Of a stretch of DNA of 64,000 bases, positions 26,201 through 36,814 are shown in pieces. The stretch covers positions 3,847,042-3,911,041 of the forward strand of contig JAPNXP010000010.1 in assembly GCA_028753945.1 (NCBI GenBank). Reading direction: 5' to 3'. The position numbers were made by a program, and so were the translations under genes. Every line of letters starts with the position of its first letter. Position 1 is the stretch's first letter. The stretch comes from Hexactinellida sp. DTS-2022. Lineage: Eukaryota > Porifera > Hexactinellida. The notes under the pieces are model-generated. The model searched no databases. It was given only the letters and a program-made list of their open reading frames with translations, and was not told where the DNA came from.

Positions 26201-28618
26201 GAATTGAACGAGCACTTGACTAACAAGGCATTAATAGATATTCAGTATCGACTAGAACAACAGGGTAAATCACTATCAGATTTTCCTGGAATGCCACTTC
26301 CGTCTCTTGACAAGAGTCCCTATGACCAACCTAGCATCATTCGATATGAAATGGATTATAATGTCACTGAACAATTAACTGTTGCTGAGGAAAATATTCC
26401 GGGGCTTAACTCTGATCAAACTGACGTATTTGAATGCATAATGAAGGCAATCAAAGATCCCATGATTGCACAAAGAGCATTTTACTGATGGACCAGGAGG
26501 TACTGGCAAAACGATTCTGTACAACACGATATTAGCTAATGTCGGATCACAGGGTCAGATCGCACTAGCGATGGCTTCTTCTTGGATAGCAGCTCTCCTG
26601 CTGCATGGCGGGAGGACTGTTCATTCTAGGCCAAAGATTCCAATTCCTGTGAATGAGTTATCCGTGTGTTACAATTCTAAACAGAGTGCCTAAACTAATA
26701 CAATCTGCCAAGTTATTAGTATGGGATGAAGCCCCAATGATACATAGACATGCTGCTGAGTGTATAGATCGGAGTTTGAGAGACCTTTGTTCGTGTGACC
26801 AACCTTTTAGTGGAAAGGTTATCGTATTTGGAGGTGACTTTCGTCAAATTCTACCAATAATGAGGCACGGAAGTATATCAGAAGTTGTATCTGCCTGTAA
26901 TAATAAATCACCACTTTGGCGTTGTGTTAAAGAGATGAAATTAACGATCAACATGCGTCTTCAGCGATTATCATCTCAGGATTCTGTTGAAGTGAGCGAA
27001 TTCTCAGACTTTTTGCTAAGAGTAGGTGATGGTACTGAACCTCAAAACGAAGATAATATGGTTCAAATAAATGAGAAATTTATAGTACGTGGTGAAACTT
27101 TCGCAGACTTGGCCACAACTATCTACTCTGATATTGAGGAAAATTATCAAAATCGTGATTATATCACTTCCCGCTTAATTATGTATCCTAAGAACGACAC
27201 AACAGATCAAATCAATGAGTTTGTGATGAATAAAATACCCAGTGAGGCTAAAGCATTATTGAGTGCGGATTCTGTTGATTCAAATCAGGCTGCCATGTAT
27301 CCAACTGAGTTTTTAAATTTTCTTACGCTTGCTAGCTTACCTCCGCATCGCCTCTATCTTAAGAAATACACCTCAGTAATACTTTTGCGTAGTATAGATC
27401 CCACTCAAGGGATGTGTAATGGCTCTCGCTTAACAATTATTGAAATGTCAAGCCATGTTATTGATGCTGAAATTGCAACTGGCACACATCGTGGCAAACG
27501 TGTGTTCATACCTCGCATACTGATGATACCTTCTGAGACACACTTCCCGTTTGTTCTCAGGCGAAAACTATTTCCAATTCGTCCTGCATTTTGGATTACT
27601 ATTAACAAAGGTCAGGGCCAGAGTCTTAATTCAGTTGGTATATTTTTACCTCCTCCAGTGGCTATATTTAGTCAAGGACAATTATATGTTGCTCTTAGCA
27701 GAGTACAGAAACCTGGTGGCTTGAAAGTAATGGTTTGTGGAGGAACTTACTCTGCCTCTGGTGGAGTTTCGCTACGGAATGTAGTCTATTAGGAGGTATT
27801 TCATTATCATCTGGGAAACATTTCTCCCTCCTACCAAAACTCTGGATATTGTTCCCCAATGGATTTGTCATTCGAGAATGCATTTTCTGATTCTGAGCAA
27901 GACTCTGTTCCAGATAATACTGAAAAAGAGGGAAGTTTGGCTTTCTCTCAAGTTCGACAAACTGAATTGATAGAATCTCAAACAGGTTCTTTTAACCAAT
28001 TTTCCATACTCATGCGTAACCATATAGCAATGACTCTTGATATGGAAATACAACCAATATTATCCTTCCGAAATATTGAAATGGTTATATTTGTTAGCAC
28101 TTTAAAAAATTACTACGCATCGCTTGAAGCAAGGCTATCACATTTATTTGGTCACAATTTTGAATTATGCCCTGTAATTGGAGATGGTAATTGTCGTTAC
28201 CGAGCCTTAGCGGATATTGTTTTTGGTACAGAGGCAATATATGAACACTTAAAATTTCAATTGATTCGTCAATTTCGAAATAGCCCTCTACACTGTTATA
28301 ATGTAATGAAAATGTTACATTATAGCTGTGAGGAGGATTTGAACAATTATTTAGACCTCATAAGCTATCCAAATGAATATGGTACTGATGTAATATTAGC
28401 TATATAGGGTTCTCTATCGGAGATAGATGTATTAGTAATCACGCTACTCACACTAATCCTAATATGTGGAGAGTAGACACTATCTATGCTCATGACACAT
28501 TGTCATCTACAACACAGTGTAACCCAGTGTTCAGCGGCCAGAAACTTGGTGTAGTGCTGCACCAATTACACAATGTTGAAGAGCTCTATCACTTCGAGCC
28601 ATTTTATCATATAGATTA
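23230..28618 (+). pseudogene. Helitron H2: Rep + PIF1-type helicase + OTU, multiply broken
   Basis: Near full-length autonomous Helitron (Helentron-like). Start ATG 23230 (MPRITKRGPQSKSRF). The N-terminal zinc-like motif is at 23690 (CPLCGAKLWESEKLTTSTK). The Helitron-conserved block is at 23790-24900 (YTFRIQGVVHHYIG, TFTCNPKWEEI). The Rep HUH region near 25020 is destroyed by a 1 bp insertion, while the Rep tyrosine motif reads AVKYLYKYVYKGHD around 25430. The PIF1 helicase has Walker A GPGGTGKT near 26490, Walker B-like LLVWDEAP near 26720 and the terminal INKGQGQSL...VALSR block near 27600-27700. At least eight stops or frameshifts interrupt it (for example at 23374, 23752, 24388, 24924). 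The final OTU part is listed separately. Confidence 0.9.
27859..28618 (+). pseudogene. OTU cysteine-protease domain of Helitron H2
   Basis: Begins MDLSFENAFSDSEQD. The catalytic cysteine box reads CPVIGDGNCRYRALADIVFG (about residues 109-128), the classical OTU DGNC motif. The frame stops at 28407, but the C-terminal part with the candidate catalytic histidine continues in another frame to 28618 (NVEELYHFEPFY). OTU domains remove ubiquitin-like modifiers; in Helentron-type elements they form part of the large Rep-helicase polyprotein, and their exact role is unknown. Coding resemblance ends exactly where the downstream direct repeat begins. Confidence 0.85.
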
Positions 28619-29017
28619 AATCACAATGATTTGTTTATTTTGTTCGGAATTGATTGAGGAACTGGTAAGAGCTGCAGACTTGAAATTTGGCAGAGGTTTG
28701 GGAAATAATGTTTCTAGGAACATGTTTTAATATCTAAGAAAAATATTGATGTCTTCCCTCTCAAAAGGTGTCAAAACTATCAGCTGTTAAGTATGCATTA
28801 TAGAAAGCCCTTAACTGAGACTGCAATTTAATTGGCTGAAAAAATAAATACAAATAATTCTGGGTCAATACATTTGACAAATAAATATTTTCCTATAAGT
28901 TAAACTTCAATAGTCCCATTATTCGCATAAATAGTCCATTTAGTAAAAGTTAAACTAAAACCTTTCATTCCACCTTATAAACTCTTCATTTCCAAACTTT
29001 TGATTAATTAATCAATT
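28611..29017. repeat. ~410 bp direct repeat downstream of Helitron H2
   Basis: Same-orientation copy of 22811-23218. It starts at the terminal stop codon of the OTU region and stops just short of where an ATG would lie. The simplest reading is the 5' end of a second, truncated tandem Helitron copy; an LTR-like arrangement is the alternative. Confidence 0.8.
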
Positions 29018-29640
29018 AGATTTCAGATTTGCTACTCATAAACCCGAAAAAAGATATATTTGTTAGTTAGGAATAATTTCGTATCAATGACAGTTTCAGC
29101 ATGAATTAATGTATCAATTTTCCGAGGATCATGAGCACATATTAAAATGATTTAGTCTAAAAGTATTTCTTTCTGAAATAACATATTTGTCTATTCTAAT
29201 TAAGGAATCAAAATTGTTGTAAATTCACACGAGGGCCGAAGGATCGAGAATTTGTAGTGAGAACACGCGTAGCGCGGTCGGTTAGGTTAAATATGCTGCT
29301 TCGGGGGCCACTACATACTGTAAAGTAGAATCTGCTAAAGGGTACTCTATACACGGTCATTTGTACATAGGCTAGCGGACAGCTTTTATAATTCCAAAAT
29401 GATTTCCAGTAATATAATTAACCTGAGTATGAGGCCTTCGAACGCTACGTAACGCTTTCGAGGGGGGAGAAGGATTACGAATGTCACAGATCGTACTTAT
29501 TATTCAAAAATGGCAAAAAACGTGACGTAATTAGAGGGATGTATAATTTTCGAAAATTTCTGTCACACTCCACAGGACCTAAATACAACAGGAATAACAT
29601 TTGAAAAGGTATTTGCCATTAAGCAGTCACAAAGCTTAAT
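29018..29640. other. Non-coding spacer after Helitron H2
   Basis: About 620 bp of AT-rich sequence with one CG-richer patch near 29230-29310 (CACGCGTAGCGCGGTCGG). No gene, and no repeat shared with the rest of the window, was recognised. Confidence 0.4.
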
Positions 29641-30490
29641 ATGGCCAGTTTCTATAGAACGTCTCTACAAAGTTAATCATAACACTCCAATTTTTATATC
29701 AGCATGACTGGAAGCACATAAAAAGTCATCAAAAAAATTTCTAGACGGTCTGAAGTATAGTCTTGTAAGGATAGATCAAAATGTCGTAAATCCACACCTG
29801 CAGGGCCAGCAGGGTGCAGAAAATGGACTATCTGCTATAAGTTCGTCAAATTCAATCGTATTGCATAGCAAATTTGGATTTAGACTTATTAGAATGGCTC
29901 AAAACAGTTGAGAAAAGAAAATTCACATTTCTGCAAATTTTAATTTATTTGACCATTTATGGTCATATGGGTGCGCCACTTTTGATGACGGAGCAATTTA
30001 TTATCTCACGAATGCGAACTCGTTGCGACTAGCTCTAACCATGTAACGAAGTCAATTAATCAATACAAATTCACTGGGCAACAAATTTGGATTACATACC
30101 TTGTAGTTTACATTCCATGATTTTGTTTACCTTATATGGATGTGTCATGCGGCACAATTTGATGACGTAAGCAAAAATCCAATCTTCGTTAGAGCTTAGT
30201 TCTAACTTCCAGACACTTATAGCGGCAGATTTTAGACTTATTTACCAGGATTATAATTATATAACAAAGGTATTTAGACCCGTTATATCTGACGAGTGCC
30301 ACGTGGTTTAATGTCCTTTTGTCCGAATTTCAGACGGATTTGCGACGTTTTGTACTTTCCTGACAAGAATATACATTTGAATCTTCTAGAAATTTCTTTG
30401 AAGACTTTTTATGTGCTTCCTGTCATGCTGATATATAAATTGGAGTGTTCTGATTAACTTTGTCGAGGCCTTCTATAGAAACTGGCCATT
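29641..30490. mobile_element. Palindromic (foldback) element
   Basis: Arms 29641-29795 and 30340-30490 are inverted copies (for example TGGCCAGTTTCTATAGAA, GAAGCACATAAAAAGTC), with weaker inverted similarity continuing inward. The centre has no coding capacity. It is probably a non-autonomous DNA element; the outer ends are not clear enough to define a target duplication. Confidence 0.6.
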
Positions 30491-30569
30491 TAAAACTTCC
30501 TGACTCCTTAATACAAGGGAGGGCAGCAGGCCCGAGTGCAAGTTGTAAGAACGCGCGTCTCGGACGAGC

Positions 30570-32293
30570 AGCTTGTCTCTATAATAAGTACTGTGAATAT
30601 TATGCTTCCCTCTCAAGAAGTACACATTAGTCATAGATGGTGCCCAAAAGTACTTCTCAATAATTACAATTGTGCGTATTATGCTTCCCGACTAAGAAAT
30701 ATCCATTAGTCATGAACAGTGCGCAAAAGTACAACTCTATATTAACAAATGTCCATATTATGCTCCAACTAAGAATACATATTAAAGAATGACGGTGGGC
30801 AAAGGTACTTCTCTATAATAACTACTGTGAATATTATGCTTCCCCCTAAAGAACTACACATTAGTCATAGACGGTGCCCAAAAGTACCCCTCTATAATTA
30901 CAATTGTACATAATATGCTTCCAAGCAAAGAATATACATTATTGTTTGATGTTGCGCAAAAGTACCTCTCTATAATAACAACTGTGCATAATATTCTGCC
31001 CGACTAAGATTATACATTAAAGTTAAACGATGCGCTTATGTAGCTCTCTATAATATCAACTGTGCTTATTATGCTGCCCGACTGAGAAATCTACATTATT
31101 CATGAACGGTGAGCAAACGTACAACTCTATGTTAACAACTTTGCTTATTATGCTCCCCGACTAAGAATATATATTAAACTATGACGGTGCACAAAGGTAC
31201 ATCTCTATAATATCACCTGTGCATATTATGCTTCATTACTAAGGGTACACAGTAGCCTGAACCCATGCTCTTAAGAACCTCTCTAAAATATTAACTGTCC
31301 ATAAAATTACCCCCGACATAGAATATACATTAGTGTCAGACGGGGGCCAATAGTGCCTCTCTATAATAACAACTGTGCATAATATACTGCCCGACTAAGA
31401 TTTTACATTAAAGTTAGACGGTGCGCTTATGTAGCTCTCTATAATATCTACTGTGATATCCTGCAGCCCGAATTCATTAAATATACATTACTCATAAACG
31501 GTGCGCAAAGTTGCCTCTCTATAGTAACAAAATGGGCTTATTATGCTCGCTACTAAGAAATATACATTAGTCATGGAAGGTTAACAAAGTTGCCTCTCTA
31601 TAAAAACAAAATGGGGTTATTATGCTACGCTAACAAAGAAATATACATTATTCATGAACGGTACGCAAAAGTACAACTCTATAATAACAACTGTGCGTAT
31701 ATTGCTCCACGACTAAGAATATATATAAAACTATGACGCTGCACAAAGGTACTTCTCTAATAACCACTGTAAATATTATGCTTCCACTTAAGAAGTATAC
31801 ATTAGTAATGGATGTGCCCAAAAGTACTCCTCTATAATTACATCTGTGCTTATTATGCTTCCCGACTAAGAAATTTATATTAGTCATAAAAAGGGCGCAA
31901 TTGAAAACATTCATAATAATAACTCGGCTTATTATGTTGCGCTACTAAGAAATATCCATTAGTCCATAAACGATGCGCAAAAGCACATCTCTATAATAAC
32001 CACTGAACATATTATGCTTCATGACTAAGAATACACATTAGTCAGATAATATTTGCTAAAGTACCTCTCTATAAAAACAAATGTGCTTTTTGGATGCCCG
32101 ACTAAGATATATAGATTAGTCATAAAAGGTGCCCAAAAGTTTCTCTCTATAATAAGAACTGTACGTATTATGCTAAAAGCTAAGAATATACATTAGTGTT
32201 TGACGGTGCGCAAAACTACATCAATATAATAATCACTGTGCATAATATACTGCCCTATAAAGAAATATGCATGGGTCCATAAACGGAGCGCTT
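30570..32293 (-). repeat. ~79 bp satellite, minus orientation
   Basis: About 21 monomers, diverged, with local shuffling of monomer types. It ends at GCGCTT (32288-32293), the left target duplication of MULE A. Confidence 0.85.
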
Positions 32294-32500
32294 GCAATTG
32301 ATCGACTTCTGAGGGTTTTCAATTGATCGACTTTCTAAGGTTTGCAATTGATCGGCTTCAGGTTTTCAATTGATCGACTTTCTAAGGTTTGCAATTGATC
32401 GACTACAGGTTTTTAATTGATCGACTTTCTAAGGTTTGCAATTGATCGACTACAGGTTTTCAATTGATCGACTTTCTAAGGTTTGCAATTGTTCGAAAAT
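32294..32500. repeat. Iteron array, left end of MULE A
   Basis: Tandem units of CAATTGATCGACTTTC plus a short linker (CTAAGGTTTG, AGGTTTT or similar). Inverted copies close the right end at 34355-34418. The array is a plausible binding-site cluster for the transposase's FLYWCH domain. Reading frames that start inside it are spurious extensions. Confidence 0.9.
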
Positions 32501-32554
32501 ACAATTGTCGATAAATTGTAAACTATACAAATGTATACTAGAGACGTTTCATTG

Positions 32555-32564
32555 TATAAATAAG
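32555..32564 (+). promoter_or_regulatory. TATA box of MULE A transposase
   Basis: TATAAATAAG lies just inside the iteron array and 75-80 bp before the chosen start at 32635. Elements C, D and E show the same array, TATA, start order. Confidence 0.6.
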
Positions 32565-32634
32565 TGTCCGTTTTACAATTTGTTTATTCGAATACGTACT
32601 TATCTCTTACTTTATTTCCACTCTAATCTCAACA

Positions 32635-34291
32635 TGGACTACGCATGCGGAAATTATAAACATAGAAGGGGAACAATTTTCACTACGCCAGATGGTTTTA
32701 AATACACACAACACAAAGCCAAACCTGGGGTAATGTATCTCCGATGTGTTTTACATCAGAAAGTGAAGTGTAAAGGATCTGCAAAGTTAAACTCTGAATC
32801 CAATACTATTGATCCCATAAAACACCATAACCATCTAGTTTCTGATTATCATACTGAAGTTTTAATTTTAAAATCTAAATGTGTTTCTGCTGCGAGATGT
32901 TCACGTGAAAGGTTATCTAAAGTGTTCAAAGATGTTGTTCGATATGATTCTTCTGCAGTTCATGTGTCCTATAAAAATTTGGGGAGTGCAATGTATCGAG
33001 CAAGAAGAGAAATTGAACCACGTATTCCTAAAGGTGCTACTGAGTTTTGTCAACTTATTGTATCATCTGATTTTGGTTTATACTATAAAGGTGAAGTACA
33101 AGTAGGTGGTGACACTGGTGTGATATTTTTCTCAGATAAGATGAAGATTTCTCTCCCTGAAGTGGATCACATCTATTTTGATGGTACATTTTATACGGTA
33201 CCATCCCAGTTCTATCAATTGTGGACTATCTTCGCCCGCTTTGGACGCCAAGTACTTCCGGTTATCCATTGTCTTCTTACAGCCAAGCATGAGGAAATCT
33301 ATACAGCTGTTCTCGCTAGAATACACGAACTTGTTCCACAACTAAAACCTAGCCATGGAATGTCTGATTGGGAGAAAGGGGCTAGAAATGCTGTAAAGAG
33401 ACAGTTCCAAGGTATTCATCTACGGGGATGTCATTTTCACTATACTCAATGTATTTGGCGGAAAATACAAAACTTAGGTCTATCTACTCTATATCAAACT
33501 AATCCAGATTATAAAAAACTATTTAGATCATTTGTGACTCTTCCTTTCCTTCCTGAGGATCAGATTATATTTTTATTCAATCAACTGGAAGTGAGAGATT
33601 TGCCTCTTAGTGAAGTTCATAAGAATCAATATGCAATCTTTAAGAAGTATATAAGACGACAATGGATTATTTCCATTCCTAAGAACGAATTATCTATCTT
33701 TAACTGCCAACATATCACAAATAATGGAGCAGAGAACTACCACTATAGATTAAAAAAAGTCATCGTGGTCTCTCACCCGCGTGTATGGTTTTTTGTTGAA
33801 ATCCTCAATAAGACGATACAAGACACAGATTTAGACATTGAGAGCCTAGGAAAAGTTATTGATATACTCGCAGTCGTAAGTTGAAGGACATCCAAAATGA
33901 TTCGTTTCGTGCTCAATGCAAAGAAATGCTTGTATCTGGAGAATATAGTCCAACTCGATATGTGGGTGCCATAGCTAGCTCTATTCACCCAGTTACAAAC
34001 CCAATTAGCCTTGGAGATTTCCAAGATGAGTCTTTGACGGATGAAGAGCCTGAAGATGATATTCAGGTTAATTGCTGTGTATGCTTACTTCAGAGAATAA
34101 TAACAGTCCTATTTCTTCCATGCAGGCATGCAGAATGTTGTGAGGAATGCAGTGCATCCTTGGAACAATGTCCAATATGCAGGTGCAATATAGAACAAAG
34201 ATTCAATATTTTACTTAATTTTTATTCTAATATTTTTGTTGTTGTTGTTATCCAATTTTTATTCATTATCTTTTCTCAATTCCTTAATTAA
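32635..34291 (+). pseudogene. MULE A transposase: FLYWCH + MULE DDE + RING, one frameshift
   Basis: I choose ATG 32635 (MDYACGNYKHRRGTIF) because the frame upstream is iteron sequence. Residues about 10-70 form a FLYWCH zinc finger (YLRCVLHQKVKCKG, then HHNHL). The MULE catalytic core has YFDGTFYTVP (first Asp), SDWEKGARNAV (second Asp), RGCHFHYTQCIWRKIQ (conserved C-x-H) and ITNNGAENYHYRL (Glu). The frame ends at 33884. A 1 bp shift near 33865 restores homology (TRSRKLKDIQND) leading to a C-terminal C3HC4 RING finger at 34073-34180: Cys65/Cys68, Cys81/His83, Cys86 or 87/Cys90, Cys97/Cys100 of the second frame. The catalytic residues are intact, so it died recently, unless the shift is recoded. 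Confidence 0.87.
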
Positions 34292-34418
34292 ATCATTATA
34301 TTCTCAAAAATATTACTCAAAGTTAGAATAAATCACATATTATGTCTATCACTAAGTCGAACAATTGTAAACCTTAGAAATTCGATCAATTGCAAACGTT
34401 GTCAGTAGATCAATTGCC

Positions 34419-35360
34419 GCGCTTCCCCATAAATGATGCCCAAAAGTAAGTCTTTATAATCACAACTGTGCATATTATGCTTCATGACTATGGATACACA
34501 TTAGTCTGAGACTATTTGCTTTAGTACCGCTGAATAATAACAATTGTGCTTTTTGGATGCCCGACTAGGAAATATATATCAGTCATAAACGGTCCCCAAA
34601 AGAACCTCTCTATAATAACAACTGTACTTATTATGCTTCCCTGCCAAGAATATACATTTGTATGAGAAGGTGCGTTTAAACTACTTTCTATAATAACAAC
34701 TGTTCTCATTATGCTCTCCAACTTAGAAATATACATTAGTCTTGGATGTGCACAAAATTTCCTCTCTATAATAACAAATGTGCTTACTATGCTGTCTAAC
34801 TAAGAAATATGCTTTACTAATAAACGGCGCACAAAAGGAACCTCTACAATTAGAAACTGTGAATATTATGTCCAGACTAAGAATACACATTTGTCCTATA
34901 CGGTTCGCTTAAGTACCTTTCTATAATAACAACTGTGCTTTTTATGCTTCCCGACTACGAATATCCATTGTGTTTGAACGTGCACTTAAGTATCCCACTC
35001 TAATGACAACTGTGGTTATAATGCTGGCCGACTAAGAAATATACATTAGTCATTTTCGGCAAGCAAAAGTACATCTCTATAATAACGACTGTGCTTATTT
35101 AGCTTCCCCCTTAAGAAATATACATTAGTCATAAACATGGGAGCAAAAGTATTCTATATATTAACAAAATGTGCATATTATCCTCCCCTACTTAGAAATA
35201 TACATTAATCATTGACAGTGTCCAAAGGTACCTCTCTATAATTACAACTGTCCATATTATGTTCCCCTACTAAAGAATATCCATTAGTCATGAACGTTTC
35301 GCAAAAGTACCTATCTATGATAACCACTGTCCTTATAATACTCCCCTAATAAGAAATTTT
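34419..35360 (-). repeat. ~79 bp satellite, minus orientation
   Basis: About 12 monomers continuing the array interrupted by MULE A. It ends at the S inverted repeat (35352). Confidence 0.85.
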
Positions 35361-35450
35361 CTATATTAGAGAAAATTGATATTGTCAAATTGAAACTAAA
35401 TGAACTGTCTCAAAGAAAAATTTAGCTTGGAAATGTAATAACAGATCAAT
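35352..35450. repeat. S repeat, left copy (inverted at 61098-61205)
   Basis: About 100 bp matching the reverse complement of 61098-61205 (shared blocks such as AACTAAATGAACTGTCTC here). At both ends it is followed inward by arrays of the 19 bp F iteron, which lie in the same orientation, not inverted. It may be the left terminus of a large composite element. Confidence 0.6.
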
Positions 35451-35479
35451 TAAAATGAAGAAAAGTTCGTGTAAAACAT

Positions 35480-35585
35480 GAACTAAATTGATCCCTATCA
35501 AGTCCATTAATCCCATTCAAGTCCATTAGTCCCTTGTAAGTCCGATCATCCAGCTCAGGTCCATTTGTCCTGTTCAGCTCCACTA
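35480..35585 (+). repeat. F-iteron array 1 (degenerate)
   Basis: About five diverged copies of the 19 bp unit GTCCATTCGTCCCGTTCAG. The array ends abruptly at TACATTGG inside Helitron coding sequence, at the codons for YIG where copy H1 also carries a deletion. Confidence 0.7.
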
Positions 35586-36407
35586 CATTGGACATCTCAT
35601 GCCGAGAGAGGAACAGGCCCCGGCATTTGCTCAGATATACATCCATGACGGTACCCCTGAGGCTGAAGCGGAGTATCGCCAGCTGGATCAGGGTGGGGCG
35701 TCCCTACCCGAGCTCCCGTGTCTACAGGATATGCTGCATGAGGTCAATCCCTATGTTCCTTCTTCAGACAGGGAATAGACGTTATGCGAGAGCATGTAGG
35801 TGCAGACGTGAGGATGACGATTAAATTTGACGGCTCCTCTGATCACCGTCGGTACAACGCCCCACTATACCTGAGATCGCCGTTATCATGCTTGGAGACG
35901 GATATAACGAGCTGGAAGCCAGCAGAGACATTGTCTTGCACGCGCGGAGTTGGTGACTTGCAGCGCATTACCGAGACCCACCGCGCCCACGATTCCCTGC
36001 ACTATGTGCTCCTATTCCCTCGATGTAAGTACTGCTGATTGATTGACATATGTATTAGTGTGCACTGTTTACACTGCTTCTCTTAGGTGAGGATGGCTGG
36101 AGGCTTTAATTCCCTCACAGCAGAGGAAAGGGTTGCGTCACTCCGATGGAGTACTACACCTACAGACTGATGGTCCGGAGCAGCCTGAGCTACCTGCACG
36201 TGTTCGGGAGACTGTTCCATCAGTACCTGGTGGATATGTACGCTAAGATAGTGCAGCAGAGAGTGAACTACATAAAGTTTAACCAGAGGCCGATCAGGAG
36301 TGATCTCTACAGCGGTCTGGCTGACGCTCTGTCCTCTGGCGACACGTACGCCGGTGAGCTGGGACGCAGTATTGTTCTCCCCTTCTCTTACACAGCTAAT
36401 CCCATTG
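35586..36407 (+). pseudogene. Helitron H3, 5' part (interrupted by element K)
   Basis: Homologous to H2: PREEQAPAFAQIYIHDGTPE at about 35600, then ITETHRAHDSLHYVLLFP and LSYLHVFGRLFHQYLVDMYA. An intron-like or inserted segment near 36025-36085 separates LFP from the next block. Homology stops at YTANP (about 36405), where the terminal repeat of element K begins. It resumes with RQMFELYQDAMA at 53740, so the two halves are one Helitron split by K. The N-terminus before YIG is absent. Confidence 0.87.
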
Positions 36408-36814
36408 TGCAGCCACTTAGTGGAAAATTGTGCTTTTGATGATAAAAGCGTGCAACTTGGCACAAAGTAAGACCAAATCATACCAAACCTTTTTGGATAT
36501 AGGGGCATCTTTGATTTTTCTAATGCATAAAAATTTTGAGGGTCAAAATAATTGACACCAAAAAAAAAATCGCCGTTTTCAAGAATCAAGATTATCTTTG
36601 CCAGTGCTCTTAAAACAACTTTTATTCTCAGATTCGTACTTAATACTTAATTACCAGCATTTTTATGTGTATATAGACCATATTTGGAGATTTTTTTGTT
36701 GCTCACTAGCAAAGGTCTTAAATGTTACACATTCTATCTCCAACTTTACTTTAACCATATCGTGTTGTCCTTTGTTTACCTTATCCTATCTAAGTACTAG
36801 ACCAGTGAAAGACT

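Larger units (their letters stand above)
32294..34418. mobile_element. MULE A: Mutator-like element with iteron-array termini
   Basis: A 2,125 bp element inserted in satellite, flanked by GCGCTT (32288-32293 and 34419-34424). The left end is about eight copies of a 22-25 bp iteron with core CAATTGATCGACTTTC (32294-32500). The right end has three or four inverted copies (34355-34418). One plus-strand transposase fills the interior. Confidence 0.88.

Noticed and set aside
22811..29017. LTR retrotransposon with ~410 bp LTRs.
   Set aside because: The interior is Helitron Rep, helicase and OTU. There is no reverse transcriptase, primer-binding site, polypurine tract or target duplication.
32436..32634. 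66-residue N-terminal extension of MULE A transposase.
   Set aside because: It starts inside the iteron array and precedes the TATA box; the FLYWCH finger begins after ATG 32635.
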